44,276 nt of DNA from Clostridia bacterium (GTDB taxonomy: Bacteria; Bacillota; Clostridia; Christensenellales; UBA1242): assembly GCA_028708805.1 (NCBI GenBank), contig JAQVYC010000006.1:1-44276 (forward strand), written 5' to 3'. The position numbers were made by a program, and so were the translations under genes. The notes beneath the pieces were generated by a model that saw nothing but the letters and a program-made list of their open reading frames with translations, ran no database searches and had not been told where the DNA came from. Below are positions 11,055 through 20,744 of the stretch, piece after piece (position 1 is the stretch's first letter; each line of letters opens with the position of its first letter).

Positions 11055-11426
11055 TTATTTAGGTTTTTTAGTTCCGTATTTAGACCTGCTCTGATTTCTC
11101 TTAGCAACACCAGAAGCATCTAAAGCACCACGAATGATATGATATCTTACACCGGGTAAATCTTTAACCTTTCCACCACGAACAAGCACAACACTATGTT
11201 CTTGAAGGTTATGACCTATACCAGGGATATAGCAAGTTGCTTCCTCTCCGTTAGATAAACGAACACGGGCAATTTTACGCAAAGCTGAGTTCGGTTTTTT
11301 AGGTGAAGTTGTTTTAACGGATAAACAAACCCCTCTTTTTTGTGGACTATTTTCCAAAAGAGGTGCTTTGCTTTTTTTCTTAAATGACTTTCTTCCTTTT
11401 CTAACTAATTGATTAATTGTTGGCAT
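11055..11426 (-). CDS. rpsL: 30S ribosomal protein S12
   Basis: [24 protein letters not shown]...[18 protein letters not shown]. Canonical start is the internal Met (11426), preceded by AAAGGAGG. Confidence 0.98.
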   Translation of the reverse strand: MPTINQLVRKGRKSFKKKSKAPLLENSPQKRGVCLSVKTTSPKKPNSALRKIARVRLSNGEEATCYIPGIGHNLQEHSVVLVRGGKVKDLPGVRYHIIRGALDASGVAKRNQSRSKYGTKKPK

Positions 11427-11559
11427 ATTATTCCTCCTTTTAATAATTTTCAAAGTTTAAAAGTAATACATTGTAAGTTTTTTTTACTTAAAAAGTACTA
11501 ATAAAGAGCATTTTTAAAAAATTCATCAAACCGAATATTTCTAAAAGGCCCCTTAGAAC

Positions 11560-11590
11560 AAAAAAATGAATTGAGTTTTATACAATTCAT
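11560..11590 (-). terminator. Terminator-like hairpin in the rpsL leader (possible attenuator)
   Basis: Minus strand ATGAATTG-TATAAAACT-CAATTCAT followed by T6-7, upstream of rpsL. Confidence 0.5.
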
Positions 11591-11631
11591 CAAAAAGCTA
11601 CTTTAATATTTAATAAAAACTTCACGCACAT
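11590..11631 (-). CDS. Possible 13-aa leader peptide MCVKFLLNIKVAF upstream of rpsL
   Basis: ATG TGC GTG AAG TTT TTA TTA AAT ATT AAA GTA GCT TTT TGA; stop codon abuts the terminator-like stem. No strong ribosome binding site. Confidence 0.25.
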   Translation of the reverse strand: MCVKFLLNIKVAF

Positions 11632-11787
11632 TTTCAGTGAAATAATTCACTTGCCGTTAAAGTTTTCAAAAAGTTAAACCCACTTTTTGGCAAAAGAAAT
11701 AATCTAATGCTTAAACAGAGTAACAAATTTATTTCTATTTGTCAATGGTTTTATAAAAATTTTTCAATATTAATTTAACAAAAATAA

Positions 11788-12480
11788 TTAAATTTCATAT
11801 GTTTCTTCAATTGTTTTTGGCTTTTTCCTTTCTGTATACTTGTCCCAAAGTTTGCCAATATAAAATGCAAGTAAACATAATATAATGCAAAAGCCTTTAC
11901 CAATATAGGAACCTATTAATGCTTGCAAGAAAACTTCACTTGTGCTTCCTATAAACAAAAATGAAAGCCCATAATAAATCATTGAGTTGACTAGGCTTGC
12001 CAAAGCCAACCCGATTGCAATGTTTAAATAAATGTTTATTTTTAAATTTAACTTTTTATATACCCAAATCATTAATTCTATGGCAACAACCGTTCCTATT
12101 AGCGAAAAGAAATAAGAGCCAAAGTTCAATATCATTGCATTTGTGATACCCGCTTGAAAATAATAACCGCCGAATGCTAGTAATCCCGTTAGCAAAATTG
12201 AGCCAGCGGCACTATACAAAGCATCTCGCATTGATTGCATTCCATATTCCATATACATAGACAAAATGCTAAAAACAAATAAAGTATAAATTATCGAATC
12301 TATTCCAAAAACCAAGTTGCCTATTGCAATGGGAAAGTCGTTTGCATTATATAAATTAGCGCCAATTACACTACCTATCCCAATAACAAACAAGGCGTTT
12401 TTCCCGAACATTTTTCTTGCAATTACAAAAATTATAAACATTAGAACGGTAAACAAAATCAAGACCATTATATTACTCAT
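11788..12480 (-). CDS. Multi-pass membrane protein (possibly VUT/queuosine-precursor-transporter-like)
   Basis: About 6 hydrophobic segments; the family suggestion is weak and based on general appearance. Confidence 0.6.
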   Translation of the reverse strand: MSNIMVLILFTVLMFIIFVIARKMFGKNALFVIGIGSVIGANLYNANDFPIAIGNLVFGIDSIIYTLFVFSILSMYMEYGMQSMRDALYSAAGSILLTGLLAFGGYYFQAGITNAMILNFGSYFFSLIGTVVAIELMIWVYKKLNLKINIYLNIAIGLALASLVNSMIYYGLSFLFIGSTSEVFLQALIGSYIGKGFCIILCLLAFYIGKLWDKYTERKKPKTIEETYEI

Positions 12481-12528
12481 TTAAAAATTATCCTTTAATT
12501 AAAATCAAACCGTATTCTGCTCGTTCAA

Positions 12529-13800
12529 CTATTTCGCAAAAATTTCACAAATTTTGTTTTTCAACTTATCAATATTTATATTTTTTTTTGCGGATATAAA
12601 AATTTCATTTTCTAAGATTTTATGTTTATTAAAATCATCACTTAAAACTTTATCTTTGAGAATTCCACCATCTTCAAGAGTTTCACCAACTTCATAATTC
12701 CCCTTGCTTTCCAGAACACCCTTTCCCTTTAATATGCCCCTTCTTTCTCGGAAGTCGCCTATATTAATAATTCCGTTATTATTTATTTTCTTTTCCATAA
12801 ACTTTTCTAACACATCACTTTTGTTATACACAATAATTTGTGGAATATTCTCAGCCCCAATTTCTTTTAGTGTGTTGTTTACAACTTCAATTTGCTTTTC
12901 ATAATTTTTATTTGTAGCATCTACTAAATGCAATATTAAGTCTGCTTCCAAAACTTCTTCCAGAGTTGAAGCAAAAGCGTCTATAAGTGTGTGTGGAAGT
13001 TTGCTAATAAAGCCAACAGTATCCGTTAAAATTATTTGCAATTCGGAGCTAAGCCAAATACTTCTGCTCGTTGTGTCTAGTGTTGCAAAAAGCTTGTCAT
13101 CTGCGTAAACTCCTGCTTTTGAAATAACATTCAAAAGTGTACTTTTGCCAGCATTAGTATAACCAACTATTGCAATATTTTTCTTATTTCCTACTCGCCT
13201 TTGTTTGCGTTTTAGAATCCTTTGCTCTTTAACTTTTGCAAGCTCTTTTTTTAATTTGATAATTTTATTTTCAATAACCCTGCGATCTAATTCTATTTTT
13301 GTTTCTCCCGGACCTCTCATTCCAACACCGCCCGCACCAAACCTGCCACTTGTGCCTATAAGGCTTGAAAGCCTAGGCAATGAATATTTAAGTTGTGCAA
13401 GTTCAACTTGGAGCTTGCTTTCCAAAGATGTTGCCCTTAATGCAAATATATCTAAAATTAATCCGACCCTATCCAAAACCTTAACTTCTAAGATGTCTGT
13501 TAAATTTTTAATCTGAGAACCAGAAAGCTCACAGTCAAAAACAACTACATCGGCACCGCTTTCATCAATTTGCTCTTTTAACTCTAAGACCTTTCCTGAG
13601 CCGATTAAGGTTGCAGGAGTTATTGCCCTAACCAATTGATAATCTTTACCTACAACAACCAATCCAGCAGATTCTGCCAATCTTGAAAGCTCATTCAAAG
13701 AATAAATTACATCATCTTTATTATCAAAAATCACGCCCATTAAAAAAGATTTTTCAACCTCTTGCTTTGTTTGATGTGTCTTCTCTTTATCAAATTTCAT
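12529..13800 (-). CDS. hflX: GTPase HflX
   Basis: LIGTSGRFGAGGVGMRGPGETKIELDRR, IVGYTNAGKSTLLN, DTVGFISKLPHTLIDAF, NKSD. Confidence 0.95.
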   Translation of the reverse strand: MKFDKEKTHQTKQEVEKSFLMGVIFDNKDDVIYSLNELSRLAESAGLVVVGKDYQLVRAITPATLIGSGKVLELKEQIDESGADVVVFDCELSGSQIKNLTDILEVKVLDRVGLILDIFALRATSLESKLQVELAQLKYSLPRLSSLIGTSGRFGAGGVGMRGPGETKIELDRRVIENKIIKLKKELAKVKEQRILKRKQRRVGNKKNIAIVGYTNAGKSTLLNVISKAGVYADDKLFATLDTTSRSIWLSSELQIILTDTVGFISKLPHTLIDAFASTLEEVLEADLILHLVDATNKNYEKQIEVVNNTLKEIGAENIPQIIVYNKSDVLEKFMEKKINNNGIINIGDFRERRGILKGKGVLESKGNYEVGETLEDGGILKDKVLSDDFNKHKILENEIFISAKKNINIDKLKNKICEIFAK

Positions 13801-13932
13801 AGCTTATATTATAATACAAGCTAGAACATTTGTCAAAATGTTTCTAACTTATTTAAATTGACTAAATCTGTAATATGATTTGGAAAACAAAATCAAAACT
13901 CTACAAACCTTAATAAAAGCCTCTAATTAAAT

Positions 13933-13967
13933 AAAAACACTTCACTTTTAAAAAGTGAAGTGTTTTT
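13933..13967. terminator. Bidirectional intrinsic terminator
   Basis: AAAAACACTTCACTTTT-A-AAAAGTGAAGTGTTTTT, perfect 17-bp arms. Confidence 0.85.
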
Positions 13968-13990
13968 ATTATATGTAAGTCAACAGTTTT

Positions 13991-14674
13991 TTAGCCTGCA
14001 TTATTAGTCAAGATTTCGCCTGAATTCACATCTATAACTAAGTTTAATTTATTATTGTCTGTTCCGATAATTCCAAAATACCAAAAATAGCTATCAAACT
14101 CTGAGTTCTCGTCATATATGATTTTTAAATAGCATTCTGCTTTAAATTTCTTGTTTTTTATAAATTGTTTAGCCTGTTCCATAAAATGTTCCGATGCAAT
14201 ATTTAAAGCATCTTCATATTGCACTGACCAACTTTTACTTACACAAATCATTAAAAGCTCACTTTCAACGCCGTCTATTGTTAAGTATACATTAGAATTA
14301 TCTTCTACGATTTTTTCAATATCCGCCATAAAATTATGCCCAAACGGATTTTTTTCTACATTACCATAGTGCCCAACTCCATCCACAATTAAAGTAAAAG
14401 CAATTTCATTTATTTCTGGCATATCTGCAAAATCAACTGTTATAACACCAAACTCACATTTAGGATTAGAAACACCATTATAACCATAAGGCTCTTCTCT
14501 AAGCCCACACATTAATGTAACTTTTAAGTCATCTGTTTTAGCTTCAAATAAGTTGTAACGCACATCGGAAAGATTTTTAATCATTTCGTTTTTTATATCA
14601 CTTCCACAGCCTGTTAAAAAAAATATGCAACAACACACCAAAAGCATAACCATAGTTTTTTTAATTGTTTTCAT
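13991..14674 (-). CDS. Putative lipoprotein of unknown function
   Basis: Signal sequence with lipobox MLLVCCCIFFLTGCGSD. Confidence 0.75.
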   Translation of the reverse strand: MKTIKKTMVMLLVCCCIFFLTGCGSDIKNEMIKNLSDVRYNLFEAKTDDLKVTLMCGLREEPYGYNGVSNPKCEFGVITVDFADMPEINEIAFTLIVDGVGHYGNVEKNPFGHNFMADIEKIVEDNSNVYLTIDGVESELLMICVSKSWSVQYEDALNIASEHFMEQAKQFIKNKKFKAECYLKIIYDENSEFDSYFWYFGIIGTDNNKLNLVIDVNSGEILTNNAG

Positions 14675-15068
14675 ACTAAAATATATGCCACAGTATGTCC
14701 TGTTATGATTTTATTAATTAAAATTTTTGTTGCTTATAAATAATTCTTTTATTGCCTAATAGGATAAAATTTACTATCAAATATTTGTCATTTTGTTTTT
14801 CTAATCAAGTTCAACCCTTTTGACTTTTTTGTTTTGCAAGATTATTCTGTTTTAGGTTTCTAGCTCTCCGTTTTAAAAGGCAATTAGAAAAGTGGAATTT
14901 CTTAAAAAAAACTTATTATCCCTTTTTATACATTTAAGCATTTAATTTTACTAAAAAGTTTATCGTATTTATCTAAGTCATTTACAAAACTAAATGAAAT
15001 AGCTTTAAAAGTTTTTGCATTTGCAAAAACGCAAACAAATATGCTCTCTAAAAAGTTAAAGTTAAAAA

Positions 15069-17741
15069 TTAGTCGCCAAACAGCTTTCGAACCATATCAT
15101 AAGACACAATTTGTACCATTGTTCTGCTCATTGGCCCTGTTATTAAAAATGATTGACCAACACCAGCGGTAACAATAGAGTTTTGTTCTTCTTCGTTTAT
15201 TTCTCCTGACTTACGGTATAGCTCAACTAAGTCATTCATATCATTCGGAGCTAGCGAAAATATAAATGAATACTGGCTGGCATTGATAACCGCCGTTGAC
15301 TGTCTTTGAATTTCCACCGAACCAACAAAGTCTTTTATGTTCTGTGTAATAATTATTTGCATCCCAGTATACTTACGAATTCTTTTAGCCATTTGCGCCA
15401 TAAAGTCTAGGGCTATTGGATAGTTAGGGTTAATAAAAACATGGGCCTCATCAACCGCTACAATAATTTTTCGTTTTGTGTTAAATTTTAAATTGAAATC
15501 ACGGTTTTTAATAATTTCGTTATCTAAATATTTAAACACCATAAGCATTTGAGCATTAGCTATAATTTCGTTTCTATTAGCTAATAATGAACGAAAATTA
15601 AAGCACACAAAATTTTCCTTTGTGCTTATTGAGGTTGGTCCATTCCAAAGATTTGAGTTTCTTCCACCCTTAACAAACTTTTTAATATAAGTTTGAACAG
15701 TTATTAAATTTCGTCTGTGATATTCGTCTTTTTCCTTATCTAATTTTTCTGAAACAAGCATATCTAAATCGTCAAAAACTGGATAATCTTTCGGCTTTAA
15801 TTTGAAAAACAATGAATTGCTGTTTATGCCTTTTTTATGATATAATTCAACAATTAAACTATTAAGTGTTTCAAACGCATCGGGATTAATTCCTACTAAA
15901 ATCGTCTTGAAAAATTGCTCTAAAAATTGAAGATGCACAGAAAAAGTGTCGGAGGTTTCCGTTTCTTTGTTAAGTTCGCTTTCAACATCTTCAACTTCTT
16001 CTATTTCTAGAATATCATCTTTTAATGATGTGATTATGTGAAAAGGATTAAATATACCCATTTCGGAAGAACCAACATCAATAAACTTACCGTTAAGATT
16101 TTTACATAAAGTTGTATATTCATTTTCAGGGTCAAGAATGAAAATTTTAGCATTATCGGCAGCAAAATTTGCAAGTAATGTTTTTGCGGCAAAAGACTTT
16201 CCTGAACCAGATTTTCCTATAATCATCATATTACTGTTAACTCTTTCTCTATTACGAACGAAAAAGTCTACAAAAACGGGATATTCATTATACCCTATGT
16301 AAATACCGTTGTCATCTTGCAAGGCTCCTGAGATAAACGGAAAAACAGCCGCTAGTGTTGAAGTTGGAATGCCTCTTAATGTGTCTTTAACATTATCTCT
16401 CATTGAAATATTTGAACTTACAAAAGCATCAACCTGTCGCCCAAACATTTCTGAATATCTAAAACCTTCCTGTTTTAAAATTGCCCTAACTTCCTTCCTT
16501 GCAGGCTCTTCACAAGTTACAAAAGTATTGACATTATATAACTGCTGATTGTTGTTTTTTAAACCGACTAACAAATCTTTTAATGTGTCTAAGTGAGTTT
16601 TGTTTTCAATTTGCCTTGAACTTCTAGTAACCTTATAAAGCTTACTTTCCATTTCAATAATTGACTTGTCTAACAGCTTTTCGGCCTCAAATTTAGGAAT
16701 TGGCTTTATTTTTGTTACGACCTTTGTTCTGTCTAGCAAATAAAAAGGTGCACCCCACGCATTAGGTACTTGCAAAGGGTAATCTGACACAACAAAACTT
16801 CTGTATGGTTTTCCGTCTATTTGAAATCGGCTTGCTTGAAATCTTATTTTTTGAGGGATTGCCCAGTTTAAATGCTTTGACATTGGTATAACTTCAAGCT
16901 CTCTTTCATCAAACTCTTTCCCATAATTTGCCCTTAAAAACACATAAAGGTCTTTACCGTATAATTTTTCTGTATGAAGTGGTGTTGGCGAATTAGTTAA
17001 AGTTGTCATCATACCGTTTGTTGTTGTTTCTAGCATTTCACGGTCTTTATCATATACTACAATATAAAAATGGTCTTTAAATATTTTATCTTCTCTGTTA
17101 TATGCCTCCATTCTGGAAACTCTTTCTTCAAAAATTCCCGTACGCCTTTCTATTTCTTTCTGTGTTATTTGGTCTTCATACTGTAATTCCAAAAGATTAT
17201 CATATTTTTTATCTTCGTTATAAATATATTCATCTAAAATCATTGCTTTGCTAATTTTAACAATTGAAGCCATTTGGTCATTCGAAAGTCGCCTTATGGC
17301 ATTAGCAAATGTTTCAACAAGCATATTTTGTTTATATTCGTTTAACAGCCCGAATTCAATCGGAAACACTTCAATAACTTGTGCATAATATTCACCAAAG
17401 TCTATAAAACGGTCTTGATTCAAACCAACAAAGGGAATGATTTCAGTCATTGATGAATATCCCTTAATGTTTTCTTTTGAATATTTCTTTCGCTGAGCAA
17501 AAAACCTTAAAATATAACCCAAGGTATAATAAAGCCGTGTGTCATCAGCAACATGAAAATACATTGAAACAATTATAGTAACCCATGCAAATCCAATCCA
17601 GACCCCTAAATTGTTGGCAAAATTACTTGTAAATAATGAAATGGCAACCGCCGTTCCAATTAATGCCAAAATTATATCACCAAGGGTAATACCCTTGACA
17701 AACTCCATTTTTACTTTGGTTTTTCTAGGAATAACTCTCAT
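15069..17741 (-). CDS. VirB4/TraE-type T4SS ATPase with N-terminal PrgI-like membrane region
   Basis: Walker A MIIGKSGSGKSFAAKTLL, Walker B KIIVAVDEAHVFINP, VirB4-like architecture; N-terminal two hydrophobic helices (ITLGDIILALIGTAVAISLFTSNFANNLGVWIGFAWVTIIVSMYF). Confidence 0.88.
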   Translation of the reverse strand: MRVIPRKTKVKMEFVKGITLGDIILALIGTAVAISLFTSNFANNLGVWIGFAWVTIIVSMYFHVADDTRLYYTLGYILRFFAQRKKYSKENIKGYSSMTEIIPFVGLNQDRFIDFGEYYAQVIEVFPIEFGLLNEYKQNMLVETFANAIRRLSNDQMASIVKISKAMILDEYIYNEDKKYDNLLELQYEDQITQKEIERRTGIFEERVSRMEAYNREDKIFKDHFYIVVYDKDREMLETTTNGMMTTLTNSPTPLHTEKLYGKDLYVFLRANYGKEFDERELEVIPMSKHLNWAIPQKIRFQASRFQIDGKPYRSFVVSDYPLQVPNAWGAPFYLLDRTKVVTKIKPIPKFEAEKLLDKSIIEMESKLYKVTRSSRQIENKTHLDTLKDLLVGLKNNNQQLYNVNTFVTCEEPARKEVRAILKQEGFRYSEMFGRQVDAFVSSNISMRDNVKDTLRGIPTSTLAAVFPFISGALQDDNGIYIGYNEYPVFVDFFVRNRERVNSNMMIIGKSGSGKSFAAKTLLANFAADNAKIFILDPENEYTTLCKNLNGKFIDVGSSEMGIFNPFHIITSLKDDILEIEEVEDVESELNKETETSDTFSVHLQFLEQFFKTILVGINPDAFETLNSLIVELYHKKGINSNSLFFKLKPKDYPVFDDLDMLVSEKLDKEKDEYHRRNLITVQTYIKKFVKGGRNSNLWNGPTSISTKENFVCFNFRSLLANRNEIIANAQMLMVFKYLDNEIIKNRDFNLKFNTKRKIIVAVDEAHVFINPNYPIALDFMAQMAKRIRKYTGMQIIITQNIKDFVGSVEIQRQSTAVINASQYSFIFSLAPNDMNDLVELYRKSGEINEEEQNSIVTAGVGQSFLITGPMSRTMVQIVSYDMVRKLFGD

Positions 17742-17948
17742 AATAATTATTATAGCTTAAATAATAAAAAAAATCAAAGTAATTAGTAAAATTCATTAAG
17801 CACATTTCTTGAAAATATCTTACTTTAATTATAAAATGATAATTTTATTTGAGATATTTATAAAAATCATTTGATTTTTATTCAGAAATGTATTATATTG
17901 AAGATAAGTCATAAGATTGACAAGTTTAAAAAAGGAAGGTACGAAGAC

Positions 17949-18218
17949 TTGAATATTACAGATACTAGAATCAGACTTATAAAAAAAGAAGATTCAAAGC
18001 TTAAGGCAGTTGCGTCAATCACAATTGACAATTGTTTGGTTGTACATGATATTAAAGTTGTTCAAGGACCAGAAAAGCTGTTTATTTCAATGCCAAGCAG
18101 AAAAACTTCAGAAGGCGAATTTAAAGACATTGTACATGCAATAAACAATGAAACCCGTGAACAAATATGTTCAGCTATTTTTGCCGCTTATGAACGAGCT
18201 GATAAAGAAAATAATTAA
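17949..18218 (+). CDS. spoVG: Septation/sporulation regulator SpoVG
   Basis: LNITDTRIRLIKKEDSKLKAVASITIDNCLVVHDIKVVQGPEKLFISMPSRKTSEGEFKDIVHAIN. TTG start at 17949 after AAGGAAGG; the track start at 17871 is an over-extension. Confidence 0.93.
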   Translation: MNITDTRIRLIKKEDSKLKAVASITIDNCLVVHDIKVVQGPEKLFISMPSRKTSEGEFKDIVHAINNETREQICSAIFAAYERADKENN

Positions 18219-18243
18219 ATAATTTTTTATTATTAAAAATGCC

Positions 18244-18294
18244 AAAAAAGATGTTTTTTTAAATTATAGAATTTAAATGTTTAGCATCTTTTTT
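18244..18294 (+). terminator. Putative terminator downstream of spoVG
   Basis: AAAAAAGATG...CATCTTTTTT inverted repeat with an inner AAATT/AATTT pairing. Confidence 0.55.
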
Positions 18295-18553
18295 GTTTTA
18301 TATTCTGTATTTTAAACTTGAACTAATCTCTCCAATCTTTAACAGCAAATCCTTTGCTATCACAAACAAAAAAGCGAAGTTAAGCAAAGCAATTTGGCTG
18401 AACAGGCTCTCACTTAAAAATTTGCAACTTTCAATATTTACTTTTAATATGAAATACAAACCTGATTAATTTAATTCTTTATTAACATCAAATAAATTTT
18501 TCACTAAAAATCATATATTTAATAATTTTTATAAAATTAAAGAAAATATAAAT

Positions 18554-19156
18554 ATGAAATATTTTTTGCCTTGTTTTTTAATATGTTTGCTCTTTTTAAC
18601 AAGTAGCTTATCCGCAATTTTTTCGTATCCTATTTTTTCAAGTTCAGGCACTTTAACAGAAAGCCAACATTCATACATAAATGACGCTAACGAAAATGAG
18701 CATAATGTTACGACCTCTACTCCGACATTGACAGTTGTTTCTTTAAACTGGTTTGATGCCGTAGACTCAATTTTTGAAAGAAATGTTGTAACTAGAATTA
18801 TTGATGTGCAAACAAGCACAATTTTTTATGTGAAACGAACTGGCGGACATAATCACGCAGACATAGAGCCTATTGATAAAGAAAATATGCTAAAATTTCA
18901 CGGCATTTATAATAATATATGGAGTTGGGACCGCCGTCCTGTTTGGGTTGAAATAAAGGGAATCTGGATTGCTGCATCAATAAACGGAATGCCTCATGGC
19001 TATTCCTTAGTTCAAAACAACGGGCAAAACGGTCATACTTGCTTGCATTTTCTAAAAAGCAAAACGCACGGAACTAATAGGGTTGATGAAAGTCACCAAA
19101 ACGCAGTTTCATATGCCTTAGCTAACGGAAAAACAATAAACGACTTGAAATTTTAA
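18554..19156 (+). CDS. Secreted protein of unknown function with conserved-looking His/Asp motifs
   Basis: Signal peptide MKYFLPCFLICLLFLTSSLSAIFS; mature region RTGGHNHADIEPID...WSWDRRPVWVEI...AASINGMPHG...GHTCLHFLKSKTHGTNRVDESHQNAV. Confidence 0.7.
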   Translation: MKYFLPCFLICLLFLTSSLSAIFSYPIFSSSGTLTESQHSYINDANENEHNVTTSTPTLTVVSLNWFDAVDSIFERNVVTRIIDVQTSTIFYVKRTGGHNHADIEPIDKENMLKFHGIYNNIWSWDRRPVWVEIKGIWIAASINGMPHGYSLVQNNGQNGHTCLHFLKSKTHGTNRVDESHQNAVSYALANGKTINDLKF

Positions 19157-19219
19157 TTTTAAATTTATAATTTAATGTAAGTTTTTATCAAAATTTCCGT
19201 ACATTTCATAAATACTGAT

Positions 19220-20734
19220 ATGCTAAAAAAAGAAAAGCTTTTAAATAAAAAATCTAATATATCAAAGCTATCCGACAAAAATGAAACAAATATTAATAAA
19301 AAATCAAACAGCTCGAATAAAAAGAAAACAATATTTAAGTATCACTTTATTGGAATTGGCGGAATTAGTATGAGTGCCTTGGCAAGATATCTTGTGAACG
19401 AAAAACATATTGTATCTGGCTCGGATATAAATCCTGAAATTAAACTTGATGGTATAAAGGTGTTTGCTGGGCATAGCGCTAATAATGTAGGTAATTGTGA
19501 TTTTGTGGTTTATAATACTGCCATAACCGATACTAATCCTGAAATTATTAGAGCAAAAGAAAAAAACATAACCTTATTAACCCGTGCCGAGTTGCTTGCT
19601 GAAATTGCAAGCAAACATAAGAACATCATTTCAATTAGTGGCGTGCATGGCAAAACAACTACAACCGAAATGATAGCCGAAGTTTTTATTCAAGCAGGTC
19701 TTAAACCAACCGTGCATTTGGGAGGTATTTCAAACTGTTTTAATTCAAATGTTTTAATAGGTGATAGTAATTACTTTATTACCGAAGCATGCGAATATAA
19801 AAATAGTTTTTTAACTTTAAAAAGCACTTTGGGTGTTATTTTAAATATTGAGCCTGAACACTTAGATTTTTTTAAAACTTTTTGTGATATGCAATCTTCT
19901 TTCAGAGCCTTTGCTTATGCGTCTAAAAGTACAGTATCTACAACCGAAATTTGCCCTAATAAAACAATTCTTTTTAAAAATAAAAACGGCTATGATGCCC
20001 GCAATATTTCAACTTTAAGCAACGGAAAACTATGCTTTGATTGTTATTATAAAAACAAATTTTTAGATACAGTTATCCTAAATGCTTTAGGAATTCATAA
20101 TATAGATAACGCCCTTGCTTGCATTGCTACTTGCCGACATTTTAAAATTAAGTTAAAACATATTAAAAAAGCTTTAAAAAATTTTAAAGGTGTTAAGAGG
20201 CGAATGGAAATAATTCAGGCGAACCCGCTTGTTATACACGATTATGCACATCATCCTACTGAACTCATTTCTTCCATAACGGCTATAAAAAACCACTTTA
20301 AAGAAGCTGAGAATTTCTGGCAAAATTCAAATATAAAAAAAAGAAAATTAAAAAAAGAAAAACATTTAGCAGAAAAATATAAAACGGTTACATGCAGTCG
20401 CCCAAACCAAAACACAAATTCTAAAACATTAATTGTCGTGTTTCAACCGCACACATATTCACGGACGGCAACTTTTAAAGATGATTTTATAAATGCATTA
20501 AATATTGCAGATAAAGTTTATATTTTTAAAACCTATGCCGCAAGAGAAGATGTTATAAAAGGGGCAAGCGCCTTTTGCTTATATCAAAAATTACATAAAA
20601 TAAAAAAAGAAACTTATTATTACAAAGATTTCTTGAATTTATCAAATGATTTAAAAAGCATTTTAAATGAAAACACAATACTTTTAATTTTGGGTGCTGG
20701 AGATATTTATAAACTTGGCTTATATTTTTCTTAA
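19220..20734 (+). CDS. murC: UDP-N-acetylmuramate--L-alanine ligase
   Basis: YHFIGIGGISMSALARYL, ISISGVHGKTTTTEMIAEVF, HDYAHHPTE, VFQPHTYSRTATFKDDF. Confidence 0.95.
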   Translation: MLKKEKLLNKKSNISKLSDKNETNINKKSNSSNKKKTIFKYHFIGIGGISMSALARYLVNEKHIVSGSDINPEIKLDGIKVFAGHSANNVGNCDFVVYNTAITDTNPEIIRAKEKNITLLTRAELLAEIASKHKNIISISGVHGKTTTTEMIAEVFIQAGLKPTVHLGGISNCFNSNVLIGDSNYFITEACEYKNSFLTLKSTLGVILNIEPEHLDFFKTFCDMQSSFRAFAYASKSTVSTTEICPNKTILFKNKNGYDARNISTLSNGKLCFDCYYKNKFLDTVILNALGIHNIDNALACIATCRHFKIKLKHIKKALKNFKGVKRRMEIIQANPLVIHDYAHHPTELISSITAIKNHFKEAENFWQNSNIKKRKLKKEKHLAEKYKTVTCSRPNQNTNSKTLIVVFQPHTYSRTATFKDDFINALNIADKVYIFKTYAAREDVIKGASAFCLYQKLHKIKKETYYYKDFLNLSNDLKSILNENTILLILGAGDIYKLGLYFS

Positions 20735-20744
20735 ATTTGGTGCT

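Noticed and set aside
12704-13516. Plus-strand ORFs opposite hflX
   Set aside because: Antisense shadows; no start context.
18529-18819. Minus-strand 96-aa ORF opposite the secreted-protein gene
   Set aside because: The plus-strand gene has a signal peptide and a motif-rich mature region; the antisense frame has neither.
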